Shown here piece after piece: positions 18,155 to 27,895 of a DNA stretch of 64,000 bases. Positions within the stretch are counted from its first letter, which is position 1. Each line of letters opens with the position of its first letter. Made by a program: the position numbers and the translations under genes. The notes below the pieces were generated by a model, which saw only the letters and a list, made by a program, of their open reading frames with translations, did no database searches and was not told the DNA's origin. Source of the DNA: UBA9619 sp964630665 (GTDB lineage: Bacteria > Pseudomonadota > Gammaproteobacteria > Arenicellales > UBA868); assembly GCA_964630665.1 (NCBI GenBank), contig CAZVVN010000001.1, positions 1 through 64,000 on the forward strand, in the 5' to 3' direction.

Positions 18155-20928
18155 ATTCCTTCGACCCGTCTTTGTTGTGCTTCGAGCTGAGCGATGGAGT
18201 GGGCCATGGAATGTGCACGTTCCTGCTCCCGGGCCACGATATCTGCAGGGGCCTTGTCGACAAAACTGCGGTTGGCGAGTTTGCCCTCGGTGCGCTGAAG
18301 ATCCTTTTTAAGTTTATCGATCTCGCGGGTCAGTCGCGCCAGTTCTGCGTTACGGTCTATGACAGCACCCAGCGGCACTAGCACGGTCAGGGAGCCGACC
18401 AGTGCGGTTGCGCTTTCCGGGATCTTATCGTCACTTGTGAACTGAATGCTTTCCAGCCGCCCTAGCTCAACGAGCAGTGTCTTAAAGGCCTTTGTACGGT
18501 CCCGGTCAGTCGAGTCGCCTCCTTGTAAAAGAACGGGCAGTTGCCGGCGGGGGTCGATGTTCATCTCGCCGCGAATGTTGCGCAGGCTTGAGACCAGTGC
18601 CTGTACCCACTCGAGATCGCTCAGCGCATCGTCATCAATCAGAGCAGGGTTTTGGGTGGGGTATGGTTGAGTCATGATGGTTACCCCGGTGGGCCCACTT
18701 CGAGCTGCCACCCGCTGCCAGAGAGTCTCTGTAATGAATGGCATGATCGGGTGAAGTAACCTGAGGCAGGCATTCAGCGTGCTGGCGAGCGTCCACATTA
18801 CGCTGAGTTTGCGCTTATCCGACAGGTTGTTGTCGGCTAGCTGGATCTTGGCGATCTCCAGGTACCAGCTGCAGTATTCGTCCCATACAAACGAGTGCAG
18901 GCCGAGCGCAATCTGGTCCAGGCGGTATTGCGCGATGGAGGTGCTGACGTCGCCAGCGATCTGCTGAAGTCGTGAAACGATCCAGCGCTCGGCCGGCCCC
19001 GGGTCTCCGGGATCTACCGGGTCTCCCAGGAGGGGTTCGGTGTTCATCAGCACAAATCGGGTCGCGTTCCAGAGCTTGTTACAGAAGTTGCGAAATCCCT
19101 CGATCCGGCCCAGGTCAAAGCGGATGTCCCGGCCCTGTGTTGCGAGACTGGCAAACGTAAAGCGCAAGGCGTCCGTGCCGTAGGATGGAATGCCTTCGGG
19201 AAACTGGCGTCTCGTATCCTCGGCGATGCGTTTCGCCATCTGTGGTTGCATCAGTCCAGATATACGTTTCTCGACCAGCGCTTCGAGCCCTATACCGTCG
19301 ATGAGGTCAAGCGGGTCGAGCACATTGCCCTTCGATTTAGACATTTTCTGACCGTCTGCATCCCGGACCAGGCCGTGGACGTACACATCCTGAAAGGGAA
19401 CCTCCCCGGTAAACTTCAATCCAAACATGATCATTCGGGCGACCCAGAAAAATATGATGTCAAACCCGGTCACCAGTACGCTGGTTGGGTAGAAAGTTTT
19501 CAGTTCAGGGGTCTTCTCGGGCCAACCCAGAGTAGAAAACGGCCATAGTGCTGAGGAGAACCAGGTATCCAACACATCCTCATCCTGGGACAGCGGTACT
19601 TCTGCGCCGTGCATGGCCCGCGCCTGCGTGAGTGCTGCCGATTCATCCCGTGCCACAAAAATATTACCGTCGCTGTCGTACCAGGCGGGAATTCGGTGGC
19701 CCCACCAGATCTGGCGCGAAATACACCAGTCCTGAATGTTGTGCATCCAGTCATAGTAGGTGTGATCCCAGTTCTTCGGAATAAATCGAATGCGCCCTTC
19801 CTCGACGGCCTTTATGGCGGGCTCGGCGAGTGGTTTGGTCCGTACATACCACTGATCTGTCAGGTAGGGCTCGACGACTGAGTTCGACCGATCCCCCCGC
19901 GGAACCATTAACCGGTGGTCTTCGATCTTTTCAATCAATTCGGCGGATTCCAGGTCAGCGACGATTTTCTTGCGAGCCTTATAGCGATCCATACCGTGGT
20001 AGGGTGATCCGGGCAGATTAACTGCTGCATCGGCTGTCAGGATGTTGATCATATCCAGCTCGTGGCGCAGGCCAACCTCATAGTCGTTGAAGTCGTGCGC
20101 CGGTGTGATCTTCAGGCAGCCGGTTCCAAATTCGGGGTCTACGTAGTCATCTGCAATGACCGGAATCAGCCGCTCTGTGAGCGGCAGTTGAGCTTGCTGC
20201 CCAATCAGTTGACGGTAGCGGTCATCTTCCGGGTGTACCGCCACCGCCGCATCTCCAAGCATGGTTTCGGGGCGCGTCGTTGCGACAATGACGTGGCTCT
20301 TGGTTCCAGGTAGCGGGTAACGAATGTGCCACAACTGCCCGGATTCTTCCTCGGAAACCACTTCCAGGTCGGAAAGGGCCGTGTGCAGGACCGGGTCCCA
20401 GTTGACCAGGCGTTTCCCGCGATAGATCAACCCCTCTTCGTAGAGCTTGACGAAGACCTCGCGGACAGCATTCGAAAGTGCCTCGTCCATGGTGAAGCGT
20501 TCCCGCGTCCAGTCAACTGAGGCGGCCATCCGACGCAGTTGGCGGCTGATAGTGCCACCAGACTCATTTTTCCATTGCCAGACCCGTTCTATGAACGGTT
20601 CGCGACCCAGATCGTGGCGGGTTTTCCCTTCGGCTTCCAGCTGTCGTTCGACGACCATCTGGGTCGCAATGCCGGCATGATCTGTACCTGCCTGCCACAA
20701 AGTACGTTTGCCACTCATCCGTTGATAACGGATCAGGGCATCCATGATGGTGTCCTGGAAGGCATGCCCCATGTGCAGGCTCCCGGTAACATTCGGTGGC
20801 GGGATCACGATGCAGTAGGGATCGCCACTACCCGCCGGGGAAAAAACTCCGGCCTCTTCCCACTGTTGGTAAAGAATCTGCTCGATGGTGTGAGGATCGA
20901 AGCTCTTACTCAGTTCGGTTTGAGACAT
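18151..20928 (-). CDS. valS: Valyl-tRNA synthetase
   Basis: Class I aminoacyl-tRNA synthetase that charges tRNA-Val, with a CP1 domain that edits mischarged threonine. The HIGH motif is within PPNVTGSLHMGHAF (about 41-54), KMSKS within DGQKMSKSKGNV (about 525). The editing domain lies at about 190-330 (VIVATTRPETMLGD). The anticodon-binding domain and C-terminal coiled coil (ELARLTREIDKLKK, near 875) complete 925 residues. It begins a minus-strand run with the small protein, holC and pepA upstream, which is the usual gammaproteobacterial pepA-holC-valS order. Confidence 0.97.
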   Translation of the reverse strand: MSQTELSKSFDPHTIEQILYQQWEEAGVFSPAGSGDPYCIVIPPPNVTGSLHMGHAFQDTIMDALIRYQRMSGKRTLWQAGTDHAGIATQMVVERQLEAEGKTRHDLGREPFIERVWQWKNESGGTISRQLRRMAASVDWTRERFTMDEALSNAVREVFVKLYEEGLIYRGKRLVNWDPVLHTALSDLEVVSEEESGQLWHIRYPLPGTKSHVIVATTRPETMLGDAAVAVHPEDDRYRQLIGQQAQLPLTERLIPVIADDYVDPEFGTGCLKITPAHDFNDYEVGLRHELDMINILTADAAVNLPGSPYHGMDRYKARKKIVADLESAELIEKIEDHRLMVPRGDRSNSVVEPYLTDQWYVRTKPLAEPAIKAVEEGRIRFIPKNWDHTYYDWMHNIQDWCISRQIWWGHRIPAWYDSDGNIFVARDESAALTQARAMHGAEVPLSQDEDVLDTWFSSALWPFSTLGWPEKTPELKTFYPTSVLVTGFDIIFFWVARMIMFGLKFTGEVPFQDVYVHGLVRDADGQKMSKSKGNVLDPLDLIDGIGLEALVEKRISGLMQPQMAKRIAEDTRRQFPEGIPSYGTDALRFTFASLATQGRDIRFDLGRIEGFRNFCNKLWNATRFVLMNTEPLLGDPVDPGDPGPAERWIVSRLQQIAGDVSTSIAQYRLDQIALGLHSFVWDEYCSWYLEIAKIQLADNNLSDKRKLSVMWTLASTLNACLRLLHPIMPFITETLWQRVAARSGPTGVTIMTQPYPTQNPALIDDDALSDLEWVQALVSSLRNIRGEMNIDPRRQLPVLLQGGDSTDRDRTKAFKTLLVELGRLESIQFTSDDKIPESATALVGSLTVLVPLGAVIDRNAELARLTREIDKLKKDLQRTEGKLANRSFVDKAPADIVAREQERAHSMAHSIAQLEAQQRRVEGI

Positions 20929-21031
20929 GAATTGGCTCGAGTAGCTATGCCGGTGTGAAAAATCGGCTGGGACTCAAAGTGGCCGAAGTATATGCCAACA
21001 CTGCAGGTCGGTAGTTGTGGATGCTAGCGAG

Positions 21032-21571
21032 TCAGTCCTTGATCAGCCAGTTCTTCAGGTGGTTGCCCACCTCAGCGTGCAGATTGTCGCGCAGGGATTC
21101 ATCCAGGGATTCACCGGAGCGGTGGGAAAGTGTCTTCTCGATGATGTTGACCAGCTCACCGGAAAGTTCGTCGATCGTGTCAGGGTTCAGTTCGGGATCA
21201 TGGCCAGTTAGCTGCGGTGTCTTGCCCTCTGGCGTAGAAGGTTCTTCTCGCTGCTCCTCCAGCACCGGGTCGAGCTGGTCGTCCATTACAGTCGATCGAG
21301 GTCCATCTGGTACGGTCTCTGTGTTGAGCGGCGATAGAGCAGGGAGAGGTTGCTTGGATGGCGTCGCTGTCTCGGAGTCAAACATGTCAACGGTCTGCAG
21401 AGAAGACGGCCCTGCTGGCGGTTCAGGCGACAATTCAGCAGGTATCGATTCCAAAGATGTGGTCGCGGTGGCGCTTCGAGAGGGGTCTTCATCCGCCTCA
21501 AGATCAGGATCGAGCAGTTTGCCGAGTTTCTTGAGTTCGGCGATGAGTTCAGTTTTTTCTTGGTCAGCCAT
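21032..21571 (-). CDS. Acidic, low-complexity protein of unknown function between holC and valS
   Basis: About 179 residues from ATG 21571; a TTG at 21589 would add six residues (MNRIFL) and cannot be excluded. The N terminus (MADQEKTELIAELKKLGKLL) is helical. A central stretch of about 100 residues is rich in Pro, Ser, Thr, Glu and Asp and is probably disordered. The C terminus (about 135-179) is again helical, with LSGELVNIIEKTL and EVGNHLKNWLIKD. Its place between holC and valS matches a poorly characterised small protein seen there in other gammaproteobacteria. No function is inferred. The overlapping plus-strand frame lacks any family resemblance. Confidence 0.68.
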   Translation of the reverse strand: MADQEKTELIAELKKLGKLLDPDLEADEDPSRSATATTSLESIPAELSPEPPAGPSSLQTVDMFDSETATPSKQPLPALSPLNTETVPDGPRSTVMDDQLDPVLEEQREEPSTPEGKTPQLTGHDPELNPDTIDELSGELVNIIEKTLSHRSGESLDESLRDNLHAEVGNHLKNWLIKD

Positions 21572-21599
21572 GAGAAAAATTCTGTTCAATCAGATCTGC

Positions 21600-22040
21600 C
21601 TACAACGAAATCCGGTGGGTTTGCGGTTCGATACCGTGGTCGCGATAGAAGCGGTAGCGTGCCCTGCCAGATTTCTTTTCTGCTTCTTCACAGCCTACGA
21701 TCTCGGCCACCCGAATAAAACTGGAATAATCCGATACGGGTTGGTCGGCTACCGAGACGACAATCTCCGCCTGTTCCGGACGTGGGGTCGAATGACTGAT
21801 CTGCACAGGCGCGCTTGTTTCATCGACTCCGTCTCCGCAGGTATGAGGTACGAAGCTGCTTTGTGAGAATGTCCACAGCAGGTCATCGAGAGTGCGGGCC
21901 TCGTCGTCGTTTCGTGCCCAGAGATAGACCCTGTGGCCAGTGGCGTATGCTTTCTCCACGACCCGACAGGCCAGTTTGAGCCGACCACTGCCGGAATCGG
22001 GTTCCAGCACGTAGAAGTCGATCCGCGCTGGTGGCCTCAC
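21600..22040 (-). CDS. holC: DNA polymerase III chi subunit HolC
   Basis: Clamp-loader accessory subunit that links the replicase to SSB. 146 residues, family length. Typical features are RIDFYVLEPDSG at the N terminus, ACRVVEKAYATGHRVYLWA (about 24-42) and the LDDLLWTFSQSSFVPH segment (about 52-67) that contacts partners. The start is GTG. It lies 10 bases downstream of pepA, forming one transcription unit with it. Confidence 0.92.
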   Translation of the reverse strand: MRPPARIDFYVLEPDSGSGRLKLACRVVEKAYATGHRVYLWARNDDEARTLDDLLWTFSQSSFVPHTCGDGVDETSAPVQISHSTPRPEQAEIVVSVADQPVSDYSSFIRVAEIVGCEEAEKKSGRARYRFYRDHGIEPQTHRISL

Positions 22041-22050
22041 GACGGCTGGA

Positions 22051-23538
22051 TCATCCTGTTCGATTGATCAGGAACTGGGTCAGAAGTGCAACCGGCCTAC
22101 CCGTCGCACCACTTTTGGTTCCTGATTTCCAAGCACTTCCAGCAATGTCCATGTGAGCCCAATCCATGTTTTCGGCAAAGCGGGACAGAAAACATGCAGC
22201 CGTGACTGCACCAGCACCTCGTCCACCGATGTTTGCAATATCGGCAAAGCCGCTCCGGAGTTGAACCTGGTATTCGTCCCACAATGGCATCTGCCAGGCC
22301 CGGTCGCGGGTCTGCTCACCCGCTTTTAACAGTTCGCCGGCAAGTTCATCACTGTTACTGAAGACACCACTGGCAGGGTGACCCAGTGCGACCACGCAAG
22401 CCCCAGTCAATGTAGCGATATCGATTACGGCAGCTGGCTTGTATCGTTCGGCATAAGTCAGGGCATCGCACAGAATCAGCCGCCCTTCGGCATCCGTGTT
22501 TAAGATCTCGATCGTCTTGCCTGACATGCTCGTGACGATGTCTCCGGGTTTGTTGGCGGCGCCGTCCGGCAGGTTTTCGCTGCTCGGTACAATGCCAATT
22601 ACGTTCAGTTCGAGACCTAATTCAGCTGTTGCGACCAGCGCGCCGAACACACTGGCACCGCCGCACATGTCATATTTCATTTCTTGCATTCCACCGGCAG
22701 GTTTCAGCGAAATACCACCGGCGTCGAAGGTCAGTCCCTTTCCGACCAGCACAACAGGGGCCTGGCCATGCTGGCCACCCTGATACTCCATGACGATCAA
22801 TTTGGCGGGTTGACGACTGCCCCTGGACACGGACAGCAATGATCCCATACCGAGTTGCTCCATCTTTTTCTCGTCAAGGATAGACACCTTCAACCCGTGG
22901 CTGCGGCGAAGTTTTCTGGCCTGAGCCGCCAGGTAGGTCGGTGTACAGATGTTTCCTGGCAGATTGCTGAGGTCCTTCGCAAGATTCAATCCACTGGCCA
23001 GCGCCTGGCTTTCCTTGATTGCGCGCCTGGCACGACTGGTCGAGGCCCGGCCGGTTACGGAAAAGATCACCCGGTCGAGGGTGTTCTTGTTCGGGTTTTT
23101 CTTGCTCTTGAGTTGGTCGAATCGGTAGGTCGCGTCTGTGATCGAACTGGCAAGTATTCGCACCCGGGCATGGACATCGTGATCTGCGACCACCGCTTCG
23201 GCAAGTGTGATGACGGCATGTCGAGCGGGCTGCCGGGAAAGGACACGGGCTGCTGCGTCCGTTGCCCTTTTGAATTCACCGACGCCGGTCTTGCTGGTTC
23301 TGCCCAGTCCAACCAGCAATAATCTCTTTGCTGTCGAGCTGGAGAGGCCCGGTACCACAAGGGTATCACCACTGTTTCCCTGGATATCACCGTCTTTTAC
23401 CAGGCGACGGATCAGGCCCCGATTGGCTCGATCCGCTTTTTGCGCACTTGGGGTTAATTTTCCGTCGGCAAGGATTCCAATGACGAGACAGTCGGTTTTC
23501 AGGGTGCTGGGATCGGCACTGGTCAGATTGATTCTCAT
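22051..23538 (-). CDS. pepA: Leucyl aminopeptidase (cytosol aminopeptidase) PepA
   Basis: Hexameric di-metal exopeptidase that removes N-terminal residues; family members can also act in site-specific recombination and regulation. 495 residues. The metal-binding and catalytic segments are VGKGLTFDAGGISLKP (about 266-281), YDMCGGASV (about 290) and the PROSITE signature NTDAEGRL (about 347-354). The N-terminal domain is present and of normal size. It is divergent from lptF (117 bases between the starts), the standard gammaproteobacterial arrangement. Confidence 0.96.
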   Translation of the reverse strand: MRINLTSADPSTLKTDCLVIGILADGKLTPSAQKADRANRGLIRRLVKDGDIQGNSGDTLVVPGLSSSTAKRLLLVGLGRTSKTGVGEFKRATDAAARVLSRQPARHAVITLAEAVVADHDVHARVRILASSITDATYRFDQLKSKKNPNKNTLDRVIFSVTGRASTSRARRAIKESQALASGLNLAKDLSNLPGNICTPTYLAAQARKLRRSHGLKVSILDEKKMEQLGMGSLLSVSRGSRQPAKLIVMEYQGGQHGQAPVVLVGKGLTFDAGGISLKPAGGMQEMKYDMCGGASVFGALVATAELGLELNVIGIVPSSENLPDGAANKPGDIVTSMSGKTIEILNTDAEGRLILCDALTYAERYKPAAVIDIATLTGACVVALGHPASGVFSNSDELAGELLKAGEQTRDRAWQMPLWDEYQVQLRSGFADIANIGGRGAGAVTAACFLSRFAENMDWAHMDIAGSAWKSGTKSGATGRPVALLTQFLINRTG

Positions 23539-23655
23539 GTGATTTCTGCAGGTTGTGGCTCGGGGTGGCGGTACGCTGCACCATTTTCATAGAATGAGGC
23601 ACTATTGTGGTGTTTTGTTCCCGATCCTGTCAAAGCAGGAGTTTGCATTCGACCC

Positions 23656-24765
23656 ATGATTCTTCCACGAGCCTTTATCCGGGAAGTGCTGCTGACCAGC
23701 AGTGCCGTCACACTGGTCATATTAACGATCTTTTTGGTCGTTCGGGCATTGGGATTTCTGCGCCAGGCAGCCGAGGGTATGATACCGATCGACAGTATCT
23801 TCCTTTTGCTGTTGCTCAAGGTAATGACCTATATGGATGTCATTCTCCCCCTCATGCTGTTTCTGGCGGTCCTGATGGTCCTGGAACGCTGGAACCGGGA
23901 CAATGAAACACTCATTATGCTGACAGCTGGTTTTGGGCCGGGTTATCTGCTCAAGCCGGCTTCATTTCTTCTGCTGATCGGTGTTCTTCTGGTGGGTGGG
24001 TTTTCATTCTACTTTTCTCCGCTTTCGGTCCGAGTCGGTGGGGCCATAGAGCATGATTTCAGGAACAATAATGAGGTCAGCGGTATTGTTGCCGGCGTTT
24101 TTACAGAAACCCGCAACGGGCAGGGGGTCTATTTTGTCCAGCGGGTAGATCGTGAAGCATCGTTGTACGAGCATGTTTTTGCATACGGTTCCGATGCAGG
24201 TCAGGATGGGGTCATTATCGCGGCGAGAGCCAGACAGGAGTTTGCAGAAAACGGCGATCGTTTTCTGGTTCTCGAGGACGGTGTCCGATATGAGGGTACA
24301 CCTGGTGAACCAGTGTACAGGGTGGTTGAGTTTGATTCGTATATTCTGCGGCTTCAGCTGGGGCTTATTCCGGAGCCGCCGATCCCGCTGAGGGGCTGGG
24401 TAAACCGGGATCTGTGGGCAAAGTATGGAAGCTACGGTGGCCTTGCACGATCCGAGTTCCACTGGCGAATATCAAAGGTCGTCGTATTGCCGGTGCTGAT
24501 CCTGTTTGCCCTGAGCCTGGGCCAGATGGGCCTGAGGGGGAAACGCTTACCGGCTTTGTTTTCCGCACTGGCCATCTATTTTTGCTACACCAATTTTACC
24601 GGACTGGCAGTGGCAGCAATGCGTAAAAGCGAGTTGACCCTTTCTCCAGTTCTGGGGCTGTGGTCCATACATGGGGTTTTTGCGCTGCTTGCGATTTATC
24701 TGTTCTGGTGTCGTGCCAATGACCGGCCACTCCTGGCTATCACTTCCCGTCCGGTCGAGACTTGA
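23656..24765 (+). CDS. lptF: LPS export permease LptF
   Basis: Inner-membrane subunit of the LptB2FG transporter that extracts lipopolysaccharide for transport to the outer membrane. About 369 residues from ATG 23656 (MILPRAFIREVLLT). A TTG further upstream would add 17 residues that do not fit the family. Three N-terminal membrane helices (TSSAVTLVILTIFLVVRALG first) precede a periplasmic beta-jellyroll-like domain of about 150 residues, and three C-terminal helices follow. An AGGAG lies 14 bases before the ATG, a little far. It overlaps nothing and is followed after 4 bases by lptG. Confidence 0.93.
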   Translation: MILPRAFIREVLLTSSAVTLVILTIFLVVRALGFLRQAAEGMIPIDSIFLLLLLKVMTYMDVILPLMLFLAVLMVLERWNRDNETLIMLTAGFGPGYLLKPASFLLLIGVLLVGGFSFYFSPLSVRVGGAIEHDFRNNNEVSGIVAGVFTETRNGQGVYFVQRVDREASLYEHVFAYGSDAGQDGVIIAARARQEFAENGDRFLVLEDGVRYEGTPGEPVYRVVEFDSYILRLQLGLIPEPPIPLRGWVNRDLWAKYGSYGGLARSEFHWRISKVVVLPVLILFALSLGQMGLRGKRLPALFSALAIYFCYTNFTGLAVAAMRKSELTLSPVLGLWSIHGVFALLAIYLFWCRANDRPLLAITSRPVET

Positions 24766-24769
24766 ACAG

Positions 24770-25843
24770 GTGAAGCTGATCGATTTTTATGTCGGGCGTA
24801 CGATCCTGCAGCACTCGCTGATCGTTATGGGTGTTCTGGTTGGAATCTTTCTTTTTTTGACCTTTATTGATCAGTTGTCAGACCTCGGTACCGGTACCTA
24901 CGGGTTGCTCGCTGTCCTGAGATTCGTAGTTCTCAGTACGCCGGGGATCGTCTACCAGATCTTTCCGATGGCCGCTCTGGTCGGTACCATACTGGGGCTA
25001 TCTGTCCTGGCTCGCCACTCGGAGCTGGTCGTGATGCGGGCGAGCGGTGTCTCCCTGGGTCAGATTACGGGTTCGGTCCTCAAATTGGGTGTGTTGTTTG
25101 TGCTCAGTGCGGTTCTGGTCGGTGAGCTGGTGAGTCCATGGACCGAAACTATGGCGCAGCGCGGACGGGCGGAAGCACTCGAGAGAAACATAGAGCAGAA
25201 ACACAGTTCCGGACTGTGGATGCGGGACCAGAGTACTTATGTCAATGTTGGAGAGGTTCTTCCCGACCTGACTCTTCTGCGAGTCAAGATCTTTGAGTTT
25301 GATCGCCAGGACCGTGACAGGCTCCGCTCATTGGTTTACGCAGCCAGTGGGCGTTACACGGACGCCCGCTGGCGGCTGAGGCGTGTACGCAAGACCATCA
25401 TCGATGGACAGGGCTTTGCGACGGCAACTCAGGGTGATGAGGTCAACTGGGATACGAGTGTGACACCTGAAATGATGTCAGTGTTTCTGGTGCAACCCGG
25501 CCAGCTCCCGGTCTGGCAACTGAAGAAATACATCGAGCATCTGTTGAAGAACAGCCAGGATACCCGTACCTACGAGCTGGCCTACTGGGGCAAGCTGGTT
25601 CTGCCCTTGTCCACGGCTGTGATGGTGATTTTGGCGATTCCCTTCGTGTTCGGCAGCCTGCGTTCGGGCAGTCTGGGGAGACACCTTTTCTTCGGTATCA
25701 TGATTGGTCTGGGTTTCTTCGTGTTTAACAAGGCGCTGGGTTACATCGTGCTGGTCTACGGTGTGCCACCGCTGATTGGTGCGATTTCACCCACAATGGC
25801 CTTTCTTTGTGCGACCATCGTCCTATACCGGCGAGTGGCCTGA
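24770..25843 (+). CDS. lptG: LPS export permease LptG
   Basis: Second membrane subunit of the LPS extractor. The GTG at 24770, directly after the lptF stop, gives 357 residues beginning VKLIDFYVGRTILQH, the expected family start. Upstream starts inside lptF would add up to 33 residues. The layout is six membrane helices (first GVLVGIFLFLTFIDQLSDL) with a periplasmic domain between helices 3 and 4. The conserved coupling segment HSELVVMRASGVS is present near residue 84. Confidence 0.93.
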   Translation: MKLIDFYVGRTILQHSLIVMGVLVGIFLFLTFIDQLSDLGTGTYGLLAVLRFVVLSTPGIVYQIFPMAALVGTILGLSVLARHSELVVMRASGVSLGQITGSVLKLGVLFVLSAVLVGELVSPWTETMAQRGRAEALERNIEQKHSSGLWMRDQSTYVNVGEVLPDLTLLRVKIFEFDRQDRDRLRSLVYAASGRYTDARWRLRRVRKTIIDGQGFATATQGDEVNWDTSVTPEMMSVFLVQPGQLPVWQLKKYIEHLLKNSQDTRTYELAYWGKLVLPLSTAVMVILAIPFVFGSLRSGSLGRHLFFGIMIGLGFFVFNKALGYIVLVYGVPPLIGAISPTMAFLCATIVLYRRVA

Positions 25844-25874
25844 ACCTGTTATAACGAGCCGCGAGGTCCCCAAC

Positions 25875-25902
25875 AGCCGATCGGGTGAGCAGCAGATCGG
25901 CT
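25875..25902. terminator. Hairpin between convergent lptG and xsc
   Basis: AGCCGATC (25875-25882) pairs perfectly with GATCGGCT (25895-25902) around a 12-base loop. It is the only structure in the 73-base gap between the two converging genes and could serve both. No U-tract is present on either strand. Confidence 0.42.
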
Positions 25903-25916
25903 CCGCGCAGTCATAG

Positions 25917-27695
25917 CTAGTCAACCTGCTGTGGTTGCATGTCGGCTGGATCGATTCCGGCGACTTGAACCGGAGTCTTCATGGCGTCACGGCGGAACGG
26001 TTCTCCCAGTTCCTGGTTCAGGACAACTTCAATAAAAGTTGTAATATTTTCATTCATCTGTTCGTGGATAGCGGTCCTGAGACTCTCAGTCAACTCTTTC
26101 ATGTCTCGAACCTTAACCCCTTTCACGCCACAAGCCTCTGCAACCTTTGCGTAGTCCACCCCGACGTTCAATTCGGTGCCAACAAAGTTGTCATCAAACC
26201 AGAGTATGGTATTGCGTTTTTCGGCACCCCACTGGTAATTGCGAAAAATCACCATTGTGATCGCTGGCCATTCATTCCGCCCACAAGCAGTCATTTCATT
26301 CATTGAAATGCCAAAAGCACCGTCTCCAGCAAATCCGACGACCGGCACATCCGGACAGCCGATTTTCGCCCCGAGTATCGAGGGAAACCCATATCCGCAT
26401 GGGCCGAAAAGTCCGGGCGCAAGATATTTTCGACCTTGCTCGAAACTCGGATAGGCATTTCCAATTGCGCAGTTGTTACCAATATCAGACGAGATAATAG
26501 CTTCTTTGGGAAGCGCCGCCATGATGGCTCGCCAGGCCTTTCGCGGAGACATACAGTTGGGTTCGCGGTCCCTTGAGTGCTGATTCCAGGTGGTGCCCGG
26601 GTCATCGTCTTCATGATCCATGGATGCCAGTTCGTTCTGCCAGTTTGATTTCGCCTGGTGGATCAGTTCTCGGCGTGCTTCGCGACCTTGATTGCCCGCG
26701 TCGTCGGATAGTTGCTGCATGATCTGCTCAGCAACCCGGCGGGCGTCGCCCTGGATAGCAACGTCCACTTTCTTGGTCAGTCCGATGCGATCTGCATTGA
26801 TGTCGACCTGAATGATACGGGCCTTAGTTGGCCAGTAATCAATGCCGTAGCACGGCAGCGTTGAGAAAGGGTTGAGGCGTGTGCCCAGTGCCAGCACGAC
26901 ATCGGCTCTGGATATTAGTTCCATGGCAGCTTTTGATCCGTTATAGCCCAGCGGGCCGGCAAAAAGCGGGTGCGAACCAACAAAGGCGTCGTTATGTTGA
27001 TAATTACAGCATACTGGTGAGTCGAGTTTTTCTGCCAGAACCCGGGACGACTCGATCGCTCCGCTGAGGACCACGCCGGCACCATTCAGGATTACGGGAA
27101 AGTTGGCATCAGAGAGAAGTTTCGCTGCTTCTACGATGGCGTTCTCACCTCCAGGTGAGCGCTCCATGCGGATGATTTGTGGCAACTCGATATCGATTAC
27201 GTGGGTCCAGTAGTCCCGCGGCACATTGATCTGAGCAGGTGCAGACTCCCGACGCGCTTTCTCAATGACACGGTTCAGAACTTCGGTAATGCGAGCAGGG
27301 TCGCGCACTTCCTCCTGGTAACAGACCATATTCTCGAATGCAGCCATCTGTTTAACCTCCTGAAAGCCGCCTTGTTCTATGGTTTTGTTAGCGGCCTGGG
27401 GTGTCACAAGCAGCAGCGGTGAGTGGTTCCAGTAAGCCGTGGCAATGGGTGTCACGAAATTTGTGATACCTGGGCCGTTCTGGGCAATGGCCATGCTCAT
27501 TTTTCCAGTCGCTCGCGTATATCCATCAGCACTCATACCTGCGTTGCATTCGTGCGCACAGTCCCAGAACTTGATCCCGGCAGCTGGGAACAGATCCGAG
27601 ACCGGCATCATCGCTGAACCGATGATGCCGAAGGCATGCTCAATGCCATGCATTTGCAGAACTTTCACAAACGCTTCTTCGGTAGTCATCTTCAT
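25917..27695 (-). CDS. xsc: Sulfoacetaldehyde acetyltransferase Xsc
   Basis: ThDP enzyme that converts sulfoacetaldehyde plus phosphate to acetyl phosphate and sulfite, the C-S bond-breaking step in taurine, isethionate and related sulfonate use. 592 residues from ATG 27695, which has GGAGAG six bases before it; a TTG upstream would add ten. The N terminus MKMTTEEAFVKVLQMHGIEH, then GIIGSAMMPVSDLFP and DCAHECNAGMSADGYTRATG, is typical of Xsc rather than of acetolactate synthase. The active-site Glu is in the AHE segment. The ThDP/Mg motif starts GDGAFGISMNEM and ends NYQWG (about 460-490). It is downstream of ald on the same strand. No phosphotransacetylase gene is in the window. Confidence 0.92.
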   Translation of the reverse strand: MKMTTEEAFVKVLQMHGIEHAFGIIGSAMMPVSDLFPAAGIKFWDCAHECNAGMSADGYTRATGKMSMAIAQNGPGITNFVTPIATAYWNHSPLLLVTPQAANKTIEQGGFQEVKQMAAFENMVCYQEEVRDPARITEVLNRVIEKARRESAPAQINVPRDYWTHVIDIELPQIIRMERSPGGENAIVEAAKLLSDANFPVILNGAGVVLSGAIESSRVLAEKLDSPVCCNYQHNDAFVGSHPLFAGPLGYNGSKAAMELISRADVVLALGTRLNPFSTLPCYGIDYWPTKARIIQVDINADRIGLTKKVDVAIQGDARRVAEQIMQQLSDDAGNQGREARRELIHQAKSNWQNELASMDHEDDDPGTTWNQHSRDREPNCMSPRKAWRAIMAALPKEAIISSDIGNNCAIGNAYPSFEQGRKYLAPGLFGPCGYGFPSILGAKIGCPDVPVVGFAGDGAFGISMNEMTACGRNEWPAITMVIFRNYQWGAEKRNTILWFDDNFVGTELNVGVDYAKVAEACGVKGVKVRDMKELTESLRTAIHEQMNENITTFIEVVLNQELGEPFRRDAMKTPVQVAGIDPADMQPQQVD

Positions 27696-27895
27696 GTTTC
27701 TCTCCGATTTCTCAAAATTTATCAAAGATGGATGGTCGAACTAATCTTTCTGAATGGACAAGATAGAACAGTGTCATGGGTAAGAATGGTAGCCAACGCT
27801 ATAGATGACTTCCTGACGCCATTGCTCTTGTCTGGGAATCTCGACGACCAAGAGGATGCAGAGCCGAGCGTGCCATTTGCTGGCCGGTTCTCTCC

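Noticed and set aside
21015..21866. A 283-residue open frame on the plus strand over the holC and small-protein genes
   Set aside because: It is Ser/Gly-rich with no family features and lies antisense to holC, which is clearly real.
25917..27695. Acetolactate synthase large subunit
   Set aside because: The ThDP fold is shared, but the N terminus, the AHE segment and the position next to ald match Xsc; no small regulatory subunit follows.
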